Source of the DNA: CAWDVK01 sp963805715
Lineage (GTDB): Bacteria; Actinomycetota; Actinomycetes; Streptosporangiales; Streptosporangiaceae
Assembly (NCBI GenBank): GCA_963805715.1
Contig: CAWDVK010000020.1
Coordinates: 868,001-932,000, forward strand
Reading direction: 5' to 3'
Length of the DNA: 64,000 bases
The translations under genes and the position numbers were made by a program. Under the pieces are notes generated by a model. The model was not told where the DNA came from. It was given only the letters and a program-made list of their open reading frames with translations, and searched no databases. Below are positions 15,489 through 24,068 of the stretch, piece by piece (positions within the stretch are counted from its first letter, which is position 1; every line of letters begins with the position of its first letter).

Positions 15489-17346
15489 ATGCCGGAGAGC
15501 ATGACAGAACGGGCACCAGCCAGGCGGCCCGGCGCACTGCCGAGGCACGTCAGGGCGATGCTGCGGATGTCGAGACGGGAGCTGCCCGAGCCGCTCTGCG
15601 GCGTCGCGGTCGAGCGGGGCATCGCGGTCCCGGCCGGTGACGGCGTCACGCTGGTGACCGACCACTACGTCCCGCTGACCGACGGGCCCCGGCCGGCCCT
15701 GCTGGTCCGTTCGCCCTATGGAAGGGGCTTTCCCTGGGACTATGTGTACGGGGCGCTCTTCGCCGGCCAGGGATTCCATGTCATCATCCAGAGCTGCCGC
15801 GGCACCGGCGGATCCGGCGGCGAGTTCGAGCCGTTCCGCGACGATGCGGCCGACGGCCAGGCGGCGGTGGCCTGGCTGCGGCAGCAGGAATGGTTCAATG
15901 GCGCGCTGGGCACCGTCGGGGCGAGCTATCTCGGCTACACCCAGTGGGCACTGGCCACCGACCCGCCGCCCGAGCTGGGGGCCATGGCGGTGCAGGTCGG
16001 CTCCGACGACTTCCAGCAGTTCCTGTACCCCGGCGGCGTTTTCGCCCTCGAGGCCACGCTCACCGGCACGACCGCCATGCTGTCCATGGAGCACGGCTTC
16101 GCCCGGTTCGCCCTGGCCATTGCCCGCCTGCTGCGGCACCGGCGGCGGGCCGAGCGGGACCTCCCGCTCATCGACGCCTACCCGGCGGCGTTCGGGCGGC
16201 GGGCCGCCTTCTTCGAGGGGTGGCTGGCCCACCCGGACCCGGCCGACCCCTACTGGGCTCCCCGGCGGGCCCCCGTCGCCGCGCAGCTGGTCCCGCCCGC
16301 GAACCTGCTCACCGGGTGGTGGGACGTGTGCCTGGACCCGACCCTGGCGCAGTACCGCCGGCTGCGCGCGGCCGGGCGCGAGGTTCGCCTGACCGTCGGC
16401 CCGTGGGACCATACCTCCGGCTTCAACCGGGAGATGCCGGTGCTCTTCGGCGAGGCGCTCGGCTGGCTGCAGGCCCACCTGTGCGGCGACCACAGCGGCT
16501 TGCCGGACCAGCCGGTGCGCGTCCACGTCGGCGAGATCGGCGGGCCCGGCGAATGGCGCGACCTGGCCGACTGGCCGCCGCCCGGCGCCTGTTCGCAGCT
16601 GTGGCACCTGCATGGCGACGGAACGCTGGCGGCCGGGCCGCCCGCCCGGCCGGCCGTGTCGTCGCTTCGCTACGACCCGGCCGCGCCCACCCCGTCGGTC
16701 GGGGGGCCCAGCATGGACAGGAACAACGCCGGCCCGAGGCGCAACGACCGGCTGGAGGCGCGGGCCGACGTGCTGACCTTCACCGGCCCGGCGCTCGGCG
16801 AGCCGCTGGAGGTCATCGGCCCGGTCAGCATCCGCCTGCAGGTCCGCGGCAGCAGCCCGCACTTCGACGTGTTCGCGCGGCTCTGCGACGTGGACGCCAA
16901 AGGCCACTCCTGGAACGTCTGCGACGGTCTGGTCCGGCTCGGGGACGGCAGCACGGCCGGGACCGAAGGCACGGGCGGCGCGGGTGGCACGAGCCGCCGC
17001 GGCGGCACGGGCGGCACGGGCGGCACGGGCGGCACGGGCGGCACGCGGCGGCACGGGCGGCACGGGCGGCACGGGCGGCACCGGCGGCACGGGCGGCACC
17101 GGCGAGCACCCGTGGTCGGACATCACGGTGCCGATGAGCGCCACCGCGCACCGGTTCGGTGCCGGTCACCGGGTGCGGGTGCAGGTCTCCGGCGGCGCCC
17201 ACCCCCGCTTCGCGCGCAACACCGGCACCGGCGACCCCATCGCGACGGCCACCCGGCTGGTCCCGGTCGACATCGAGATCGGCCACGGCGCCAGCCTGCC
17301 CTGCGTGCTGTCCGGGCCGGCCTCAGCGGCAGGGCCAGCACGGTGA
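15489..17346 (+). pseudogene. CocE/NonD (X-Pro dipeptidyl-peptidase S15) hydrolase, frameshifted in a repeat
   Basis: Serine hydrolases of this family cleave esters or amides such as acyl-prolyl bonds and cocaine-like esters. Visible are GVTLVTDHYVPL, the nucleophile loop GTVGASYLGYTQ (Ser about residue 146), LTGWWDVCLDP (Asp) and GPWDHTSGF (His). The C-terminal jelly-roll domain starts at EVIGPVSIRLQVRGSSPHFD. At 16971-17104 a 9-bp GGT-encoding array contains one extra base near 17044. The frame then runs off, while the correct ending (WSDITVPMSATAHRFGAGHR, ending GPASAAGPAR) lies one base over and stops at 17346. The triad is intact; only the last 80 residues are lost. Confidence 0.8.
16971..17104. 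repeat. 9-bp GGCGGCACG array inside the CocE-like gene
   Basis: Roughly a dozen copies of CACGGGCGG, with a 10-bp variant CACGCGGCGG at 17043-17052 that breaks frame. In the intact phase it would encode a Gly-Gly-Thr linker inside the C-terminal beta domain. A homologous enzyme would not be expected to have this linker. Confidence 0.85.
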
Positions 17347-17636
17347 TCACCATGAGGCTGTCCGCGCCCAGCTCGCCGCTCGCTGGCTGGTCAGGTACCG
17401 ACGGCGAGGCAGAACCACAGCTCGCCACTGAACTCCAGGTTTATCCGATCAGGATAGGGTCCAGCCACTTTGACCAGGCGCCCGGTCCAGTCGACGTGCG
17501 CGGCGGAACGGGCTCCGTCGGCGGGGACCACGCGAAGCGCCGGGCCGGTGGTGTATCAGAACGCTGCCGGGCTGCTCGGTACTAGCACGGCTGACCGAGT
17601 TGCTGGTCAGCAGTCAGACCGCAGGGGAGGCGGGCA

Positions 17637-19919
17637 GTGGCCGGCCAGCGGAAAGCCCTGATCATCGCCAACGACACCTACGAGCAGCAGGCGCTGCGCG
17701 ACCTGCTGGCCCCGGCGGCGGACGCGGAGGCGCTCGGCCAGGTGCTCGGTGACCCTCAGATCGGCGACTTCGCCGTGCAGGTGGTGCGCAACGAGCCAGC
17801 GCATGTCATCGAGGCGCAGATCGAAGACGTGTTCGCGGACAGCCGGCCCGACAACGTCCTGCTGCTGCATTTTTCCGGCCACGGGCTGAAGAGCGAGTCC
17901 GGGGAGCTGTTTTTCGCCGCATCCAATACCCGCTCGAACAGGCTTGGCTCCACGGCAGTCGCGGCGGACTTCGTGCGGCGGTGCATGCGGGACAGCCGGT
18001 CGCGCTGCATCGTCCTGCTGCTGGACTGCTGCTATGGCGGCGCCTTCGCGCAGGGTGCCAGGGTGCGCGCGGCCGGGGACGTCAACGTGCTGGATAGCTT
18101 TCCGCAGGGAAGGCCGGGCGGCGGCCGCGGCCGGGCGGTGATCACCGCGTCCAGCGCGATGGAGTTCGCGTTCGAGGGCGATCAGCTTGGTGACGATCAG
18201 CATCGCCGGCCGTCCGTGTTCACTACTGCCCTGGTCGAGGGACTGGCCACCGGCGAGGCGGACCGGGACGAGGACGGCTGGGTCTCGCTCGACGAGCTGT
18301 ATGACTACGTCTTCGACAAGGTGCGCGAGCAGAATCCGCACCAGACCCCGAGCCGCCAGTTCGAGCTTGAGGGCGAGCTGTACCTGGCCCGCAGCCGGCG
18401 GCAGCGCATCCAGGCGGTGCCGATCCCGCCTGAGCTGCAGAACGCGCTGGCCGAGCCGAACATGTACACCCGTCTCGGCGCGGTGAGCGAGCTGCGATCC
18501 CGCCTGGCCAGCGCCAGCCTGCCAGCTGCCGCAGGCGCCTACGCGGCCCTGGCTGAGCTGGCCGGCACCGATATCAGCTACGTTGCCGACGCCGCATCGG
18601 CGGCCGTGGCCGAAGCCCGCGTGCAACCTGCCCCAGCGGAACTGCACTTCGGCCGGATAGAGCAGGGTTCACAGCCACCGCTCAAGAGTGTCCAGCTACT
18701 TGGCCCGCCTATCGCCCGCGCCTGCGTGCCCCGTCCTTCGCACGACTGGATCCGCGTGACCCAGATGCCGTCGGGAAGGCTCGGCATCTCCATTGACACC
18801 ACCGGCCTGGGCCCCCTGCGCGGAAGCCTTGACCTCAAAGGACCCACCGGCGAGGCGGTCATCGCCGTGGACGTCGATCTGGCCGCCCGGGCGCCGAAGG
18901 CACCTCCCGTCCCCCGCCAGGACAAGCCGATGAGCCCGCGCCCTGACGCCCCCACGGTTCCGGCCGGCAGCCCCGGCGGAGCACCTGCGGCCCGGAACCG
19001 CGCACCTCAGCGGCCCGCTAGCCAGCAGGCCGAGCTCCGCCATCGCGAGCAAGTGCCCGCCGGCCGCACGACTCCGGCCCCGCCGCACCGCGCCGCGCGA
19101 CCTCCTGCCCGGCCGGCTATCCGGAACGGGGCCGCCTTCGCCGGATTGTCGGTGGCGCTGCTGGCCGGGATCACCGGGCTCATCTCGCATCATTTCCAGT
19201 ACCCTGCGCCGGGTTCTGATGCCTTCATCTTCTTTGAGCAAGCTTTTTATGTAGTGCCCGTGGTCGCAGTCTTCGCTGCGCTCGCGCTGCGCAACCATCG
19301 CCCGGTGATCCTGGCCTTGCTACAGGGCCTGTGGTGGCCATCGGCAGCGTGGCTGATCTGCGACCTCGCCGTTGCGGCTCAATACCGTTACCTGACCAGC
19401 AGCAGCGCGAATGCCGGAAATTACCTGGCGGCGGTCACTGACGTGCTGGGGGTCGTAGCCAGCTTGCTCCTGCTGGCCTCGCGGCGACCGGGCGCAAGCA
19501 GGAGCCAGCTCAGGAGGCTGGGCGTCCTTCCGGTGACGCTGGTGTGCTTCGTCACCTTGAGCCAGGTGACCGGGCTGGTTCTCTACCAGTCTCCGGCCGC
19601 GTTCATCCAGGCGGCTCATCCCTTCCTCACCCAGGGTGTCCCAGCGGTTGCCGTGGGACTGGCCATCAGCTGGTACGCCGTGAGCCTGCAGGCTCGCGCC
19701 CAGGGCGGAGCGCTGCTGCTGGGCTGGATCACCACGACATCCATCTGGCTGTTTTCCACGGTGCTGTATGTGGACAAGCAGCAGAACGGCACTCTCACGA
19801 CCGCCCCGCGCGTCTCTGCCACCCTTGAATTCATCCTTCTCGCCATCGCGCTGATCCTCACCATCATCTATATGCGCGGACCATCGGGCCCAGATCCTGG
19901 TCAGCGCATGCATGGCTAA
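17637..19919 (+). CDS. Caspase-like (C14) protease with C-terminal membrane domain
   Basis: 760 residues, GTG start with GGGGAGG upstream. Residues 1-260 are a caspase-hemoglobinase fold: KALIIANDTY, the catalytic His in LLLHFSGHGLKSESGELFF (H82) and the catalytic Cys in IVLLLDCCYGGAFAQG (C132 most likely). The region DRDEDGWVSLDEL (about residue 208) matches an EF-hand-like calcium loop, as in calcium-dependent metacaspases. Residues 270-330 are helical (MYTRLGAVSELRSRLASASL), 335-430 look like an Ig-type beta domain, then a 90-residue Pro-rich linker. About seven hydrophobic helices end the protein (GAAFAGLSVALLAGITGLIS onward). Bacterial caspases commonly act as effectors in anti-phage and cell-death systems; that role is inferred here. 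Confidence 0.88.
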   Translation: MAGQRKALIIANDTYEQQALRDLLAPAADAEALGQVLGDPQIGDFAVQVVRNEPAHVIEAQIEDVFADSRPDNVLLLHFSGHGLKSESGELFFAASNTRSNRLGSTAVAADFVRRCMRDSRSRCIVLLLDCCYGGAFAQGARVRAAGDVNVLDSFPQGRPGGGRGRAVITASSAMEFAFEGDQLGDDQHRRPSVFTTALVEGLATGEADRDEDGWVSLDELYDYVFDKVREQNPHQTPSRQFELEGELYLARSRRQRIQAVPIPPELQNALAEPNMYTRLGAVSELRSRLASASLPAAAGAYAALAELAGTDISYVADAASAAVAEARVQPAPAELHFGRIEQGSQPPLKSVQLLGPPIARACVPRPSHDWIRVTQMPSGRLGISIDTTGLGPLRGSLDLKGPTGEAVIAVDVDLAARAPKAPPVPRQDKPMSPRPDAPTVPAGSPGGAPAARNRAPQRPASQQAELRHREQVPAGRTTPAPPHRAARPPARPAIRNGAAFAGLSVALLAGITGLISHHFQYPAPGSDAFIFFEQAFYVVPVVAVFAALALRNHRPVILALLQGLWWPSAAWLICDLAVAAQYRYLTSSSANAGNYLAAVTDVLGVVASLLLLASRRPGASRSQLRRLGVLPVTLVCFVTLSQVTGLVLYQSPAAFIQAAHPFLTQGVPAVAVGLAISWYAVSLQARAQGGALLLGWITTTSIWLFSTVLYVDKQQNGTLTTAPRVSATLEFILLAIALILTIIYMRGPSGPDPGQRMHG

Positions 19920-20025
19920 GCACCACCATGCCCGGGCGGCCTAATAGTCTTTCAGCCGGTGTTCCGGATTCCCGGCATCGGCAGCGGGGCCACGCGGCAC
20001 CGCGGATACGCCGAGGACGTGGAGC

Positions 20026-20928
20026 TTGACTGAACTCTCGGGCGCTGACCATGACCTGGCCGCGCGGATACGGACGTGGGCGGATGCGCACGGCGTCGAC
20101 GCTGGCGCCGCGTGCCTGCGCGCAGTGCATGAGAGGCTGCTGGCGCGCATGGACTCCACCTCGCCGCTCCGGTGGATCGTGAGAGGCGGTCGGGCGATTG
20201 ACTTGCGCTTCGGCGGGCGGGCCCGCCGGACTGCTGACCTGGACCTCAGCGTGGCCGACACGACGCTGGCCGGCCTGACCGAGGTTCGGCAGCTGCTCAG
20301 CGAGGTATGCCACGCGGACATCGGTGATGGCTGGACCATCACGATCCAGCGACTCCGGAGATCCCTGGTCGAAGGTATCGGGGTGGTCGGCTACAAGGCA
20401 TGGCTGGCCGCGGCCTATGACGCACGGCCGTTCGGGGAAGTCTCGCTCGATGTATCCAGGGCGCATACCTCGGCCATCAGGCCTGAGGTGCTGAGCGTGC
20501 CCGAGATGCTGACCGATGCGCGCTTGCGCGTTGCGATGGTCCGCCCCGAGGTTCAGATTGCCGAGAAGGTGCACGCCTTCACCCGGCCTTACCGCGGGGC
20601 GAGGCCCAGACCGCGGTCGTATGACCTGGTGGACGCGGTGGCGCTCGCCCTCTTCAGGGAGCCCGACCTGGCGACGTTGCGGGCCGCAGCCCAGGAGACC
20701 TTCGAAGACCGCGGCACGCATGCCCTTCCCGGCACCCTGGCCGCGGCGCCGGCTGAGTGGGCGACGGCGTTCCCGGTGCACGGCGAGCCTTATGGGCTGG
20801 CGCACATGTCCACCGCGCAGGGACTCGCCATCCTGTCGGCGGTGTGGGAGCGCGCCATGCGGCTGCCAGCCGGGGCTCATGGGATCACCGGAGGCGGACG
20901 CCGCTCACGGCATTACGGCGCTGGCTAG
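20026..20928 (+). CDS. AbiEii/AbiGii-type nucleotidyltransferase toxin homologue
   Basis: 300 residues. TTG at 20026 is chosen because GTGGAGC precedes it. The signature RGGRAIDLRFGGRARRTADL with DLDLSV following is the GG...R(R)T.DLD catalytic core of the AbiEii DUF1814 NTase family; the aspartates bind the metal. VQIAEKVHAFTRPYRGARPR is the second conserved block (EK...ht). In type IV toxin-antitoxin pairs the NTase blocks tRNA or translation, with a preceding AbiEi antitoxin. No AbiEi-like winged-helix gene is present: the gene upstream (106 bp away, same strand) is the caspase. It ends tail-to-tail with fic, with overlapping stop codons. Confidence 0.82.
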   Translation: MTELSGADHDLAARIRTWADAHGVDAGAACLRAVHERLLARMDSTSPLRWIVRGGRAIDLRFGGRARRTADLDLSVADTTLAGLTEVRQLLSEVCHADIGDGWTITIQRLRRSLVEGIGVVGYKAWLAAAYDARPFGEVSLDVSRAHTSAIRPEVLSVPEMLTDARLRVAMVRPEVQIAEKVHAFTRPYRGARPRPRSYDLVDAVALALFREPDLATLRAAAQETFEDRGTHALPGTLAAAPAEWATAFPVHGEPYGLAHMSTAQGLAILSAVWERAMRLPAGAHGITGGGRRSRHYGAG

Positions 20929-22361
20929 ACGGCGACGGGAGCGGGTGCCCGTTCGAAGGTCGCCAGGACGGCATCGTAGAAGAGCTGATGCCAGCCCCAC
21001 GGGGAGACGCGGAAGTTCCTGAGCGCCCGGTAATGCTCGTCGAGGTGAGCATCGAGAAAGGTGCCCAGCGTGTTATCGGCACGCCGCCGGAAACCCGACC
21101 TCAACAGCAGCCAGGTCGCCAGGGCCCGGGAAACCCGCCCATTCCCGTCCGCGAAGGGATGGCTGGCTGTCAGGAAAGCTATCGCTTCCGCCGCGAGGGT
21201 CGCCGGGTGCCGCCCAGATGCACCGTTGCAGAGCTCAGCCGCGAGATCGGACAGGTAACCGCGGGCCTGGCTGCGCGCCGCCGGAACGGGGGGCGTCCGG
21301 CACGTGATGACTCCGCACCATCTGATGACCGCAGGCGTCTGGCGAAGCTGGCCAGCGCGGGCTGAGGATGCGCCGACGACTATCGCGTGGACGCGAGCAA
21401 GGGCTTCAAGCGACAACTGCCCGGCGCTCAGCGCGTGATCCAGGAGCTCGGCCGCGGCCAGCGTGGCGTCCCACTCGCCAAGCCGGCGCTTGTCACGCGC
21501 TTGCACCACGCTCTGATCGAGCTCGCCGGGCGGACGCAGGCGGAGCTGCATCGGTTCAGCAGCCAGGCCCGCTCGTGCGCACAGGTTCTCGACTGCCGCG
21601 CATATCCCCGGATAGTCCGGCACTTGCCCGATGGTGGCAAGGGAACGGCACTCGACAATCCTCCTCCCGCCGTTCCACCGGCCCACCACCTCGATCGGAG
21701 TGCCCCGCGCGACTGCATCGCCGACCCCGGCTACCGGCAATGCCTCGGGGGAGGCGGCGTCGCCGATAGCGAAGGCTCCGTCCGCGAGCGGCCGGGCCAC
21801 GCCAATCACCCGCTGCAGGCCGCGGGTTTGCCATGGCAGGGTCACGCATCCAACATCGCGGCGCGGGAGCGAGGCCCAGTCGGGATCTAGCGAGCTAGCT
21901 ACGGGAAGGTGCTGCCGAAACAGGGCAGCGGCCTGGGCGCGATCCCCGCCGAGCGCAGCCAGGCTACGCCGCAGGGCCCGCGTGAGCTGCCTGCTCGCGT
22001 CTGTCAGGCCGGCCGCCGGCCCTGGCAGTCCGGGGGCCGCCAGCCCGGGGGCCGCCAGCCCGGGGGCCGCCAGCCCGGGGGCCGCCAGCCCGGGGGCCGC
22101 CAGCCCGGGGGCCGCCAGCCCGGGGGCCGCCAGTCCGGGGGCCGGATGGCCAGCGCGGAGGACCCGGTCCGCGCACGCATGGAGTTCGGCCTGGCCCGCT
22201 AGCTGGTCGAGAAGCAGGCGTTCGGTACCGACTGCGGGAGTCATCGAGGCGCACAGTGCCGCAACCTGGTCCCACCGCCCGCCGAGCACCGCGAGCCTTA
22301 GCTCGCCCAGGAGAGCGTCAGCGCAGGCGCGCGGCCCGTCGTGGTGATCTGGGTTCAGCAC
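20925..22361 (-). CDS. Fic-domain AMP-transferase with APGLA repeat linker
   Basis: 478 residues. The C-terminal third has the canonical Fic loop HPFADGNGRVSRAL (HPFxxGNGR), which transfers AMP or another nucleotide moiety to a target hydroxyl. The preceding LSLEALARVHAIVVG and YLSDLAAELC match the Fic helical core. No clear inhibitory (S/T)xxxE(G/N) helix was found. The N-terminal half is unusual: helices, then an in-frame APGLA array (22031-22135), then a beta-rich segment (WASLPRRDVGCVTLPWQTRG, GTPIEVVGRWNGGRRIVECR). It begins 11 bp after the stop of the beta-solenoid-like gene, on the same strand, so the two are probably one operon. Confidence 0.88.
   Translation of the reverse strand: MLNPDHHDGPRACADALLGELRLAVLGGRWDQVAALCASMTPAVGTERLLLDQLAGQAELHACADRVLRAGHPAPGLAAPGLAAPGLAAPGLAAPGLAAPGLAAPGLAAPGLPGPAAGLTDASRQLTRALRRSLAALGGDRAQAAALFRQHLPVASSLDPDWASLPRRDVGCVTLPWQTRGLQRVIGVARPLADGAFAIGDAASPEALPVAGVGDAVARGTPIEVVGRWNGGRRIVECRSLATIGQVPDYPGICAAVENLCARAGLAAEPMQLRLRPPGELDQSVVQARDKRRLGEWDATLAAAELLDHALSAGQLSLEALARVHAIVVGASSARAGQLRQTPAVIRWCGVITCRTPPVPAARSQARGYLSDLAAELCNGASGRHPATLAAEAIAFLTASHPFADGNGRVSRALATWLLLRSGFRRRADNTLGTFLDAHLDEHYRALRNFRVSPWGWHQLFYDAVLATFERAPAPVAV
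22031..22135. repeat. Tandem array, 7 x 15 bp (APGLA)
   Basis: Seven copies of CGGGGGCCGCCAGCC, only the last with one change (CAGTC). In the fic frame each gives APGLA. The array separates the helical N-terminus from the beta-rich segment, acting as a flexible Pro/Gly/Ala hinge of variable length. Confidence 0.95.
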
Positions 22362-22372
22362 CTCGGCGTCCC

Positions 22373-23074
22373 TCAGCCGCCAGCCGTGTCACCCAGCTGT
22401 ACCTGAGCCCACATGGCCTGGCCGCCCGGAACCGCTGGCGCTATGCACAGCCACAAAATCGTCGTGTAGTCATAGGTTCCGCTCGTGCCGACCTCCTGAG
22501 CAACAGAGAACAAGTAGAGATCTCCGACCTGCCCCGTCTGCATCAGCTGGCTGTCCGCCAGCGGCACCGACGACGGCACGAGGCGCAGCTGCGGGCCTCC
22601 GGACTGGAAAACCCCGCCCACGCCGGCAGCGCTGATTCCGGAGATACCAGCGCCGCTACTGCTGGAACCGAGGACGCCCGTCACATCGCGGGCATCTCCC
22701 CATACCCCGCACGACACGTTGGTGGCCGATGGCTGGAACGTCTGCACAGAGCCGTATACCCCGACGGTGTCGCCAGCGGCGAACGTAATGTTGTCCGGGC
22801 CGCCCTCGATCGCCGCCCCCGCCCCGCCAAGCCCGACAACGCCAACCCCGCCAGCGCCGGATATCCCGGCGACGCCGACACCGGAGAGCGTGTCGCCCTC
22901 AACGCCGATACCGCTTCCCGTGTCGCCGAAAACGCCCATACCGGACTCGGCCTGGCCGACTACCCCGACGCCCCCGTCGACGTTGGCATTCCCCAGCAGG
23001 CCAGGGTCCCCGGCATTTTGGTATCCAGGGGACCATTGCCCCCCACTCGTCGTAGTTCCAGTCGGTTCGCCCAT
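22373..23074 (-). CDS. Gly/Val-rich beta-solenoid-like protein
   Basis: 233 residues beginning MGEPTGTTTSGGQWSPGYQN after a GGAG just before the ATG. Residues 25-145 are imperfect repeats of GVGVxGxxxSG type (VDGGVGVVGQAESGMGVFGD, TGSGIGVEGDTLSGVGVAGI), resembling the collar/trimer regions of phage tail fibres and bacterial solenoid proteins. The C-terminus is a separate globular part (VGDLYLFSVAQEVGTSGTYD, TTILWLCIAPAVPGGQAMWA) that resembles the head or receptor end of a fibre. No signal peptide or membrane segment. Immediately upstream of fic in the same direction. The fibre role is inferred only from the repeat pattern. Confidence 0.65.
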   Translation of the reverse strand: MGEPTGTTTSGGQWSPGYQNAGDPGLLGNANVDGGVGVVGQAESGMGVFGDTGSGIGVEGDTLSGVGVAGISGAGGVGVVGLGGAGAAIEGGPDNITFAAGDTVGVYGSVQTFQPSATNVSCGVWGDARDVTGVLGSSSSGAGISGISAAGVGGVFQSGGPQLRLVPSSVPLADSQLMQTGQVGDLYLFSVAQEVGTSGTYDYTTILWLCIAPAVPGGQAMWAQVQLGDTAGG

Positions 23075-23344
23075 CTCCGCACTTCCCTTGTTGTCATCAG
23101 GCTGGATTGCCCGAATGCCAATGACAATTGTGCCTGAACGAGCGCCGCCCGACGCGTCATTACATGTTCCGCTGCCGTGCCGGGTTCGCTGCGATTATGC
23201 CGCCCGCCTCGTCAGCTTGCAGCCATCCCTGCGGGCCTGCCTTCCAGCCCTCCGCCCGGGCAAATGCCGATAACCTGCGGATGTGCTTTCTGGCAGTTTC
23301 AGCGACGGTTTCCGCGCTCAGTTCGGCGGCCGTATAGTGACGCC

Positions 23345-24049
23345 ATGCCTGCTGGCCCGTTAGGCCCGCCCGCTGCTGTCACGTCGGTCGCCGGCGCGAT
23401 AGCGCAGATGGCGGCCATTGACGCGGCGACTGCGCCCGGTGACGGCCTGGCGTGCTTCAACCGCATGTACCTCGGCGTGACCCGCGAGGTGGACAGCGAG
23501 CTGGGCCAGGGGTTCTTCGCCGACCCCGCCTTCATGACCGCCCTGGACGTGGCCTTCGCCAATCTCTACTTCACCGCCGCCGGCGCGGCCGGCGATCCGG
23601 CGGCGGTGCCGCTGGCCTGGCGGCCGCTGATCGAGCAGCGAGCCGCGGCCGGGATCGAGCCGATCCAGTTCGCCCTGGCCGGCATGAACGCCCACATCAA
23701 CCACGACCTGCCGCTCGCCGTCGTCAGCACCTGCACCGAGCTCGCGACCGCCCCGGCCGCGGGCGCACATCTCGCCGACTACCAGAAGGTGGATCAGCTG
23801 CTGGACGCGGCCGAGCAGTCCGTCCGCCAGTCGTTCGAATCCGCTCCCGAGCTGGCCGTCGATCATCACCTGCAAGCCGTCAGTAACCTGGTCGCGAGCT
23901 GGACCATCAACTCCGCCAGGGACCTGGCCTGGAACAACTCCCTGCTCCTGTGGGAACTACGCGACATCCCCCTCGCCCGCCAGCTCTTCCTCGACAGCCT
24001 GGCCGCCACGGCAGCCACCGCCAGCCGCCTGCTGCTCGTCGCCGTGTGA
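23345..24049 (+). CDS. DUF5995-like helical protein
   Basis: 234 residues. Conserved blocks of this actinobacterial family are visible: CFNRMYLGVTREVDSELGQG, FFADPAFMTALDVAFANLYF, AWRPLIEQRAAAGIEPIQFA and LAGMNAHINHDLPLAVVSTC with a His/Asn motif that may bind metal. All-helical, cytoplasmic. The function is unknown in the family. It lies alone, divergent from the solenoid-like gene by 270 bp; that gap shows no distinct element beyond possible promoters. Confidence 0.78.
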   Translation: MPAGPLGPPAAVTSVAGAIAQMAAIDAATAPGDGLACFNRMYLGVTREVDSELGQGFFADPAFMTALDVAFANLYFTAAGAAGDPAAVPLAWRPLIEQRAAAGIEPIQFALAGMNAHINHDLPLAVVSTCTELATAPAAGAHLADYQKVDQLLDAAEQSVRQSFESAPELAVDHHLQAVSNLVASWTINSARDLAWNNSLLLWELRDIPLARQLFLDSLAATAATASRLLLVAV

Positions 24050-24068
24050 CAGCCACGCCGTCAGCAGG

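Noticed and set aside
15456..17144. 562-residue minus-strand frame opposite the CocE-like gene
   Set aside because: No recognisable domain; contains runs of PPVPPVPP that come from the array in antisense.
20026..20928. Complete type IV AbiE toxin-antitoxin pair
   Set aside because: No AbiEi-like winged-helix antitoxin gene lies next to the NTase; only the NTase is supported.
23826..23845. tRNA-like T-loop (GTTCGAATCC) in the DUF5995-like gene
   Set aside because: No acceptor stem or cloverleaf around it and it is inside a well-supported coding frame.
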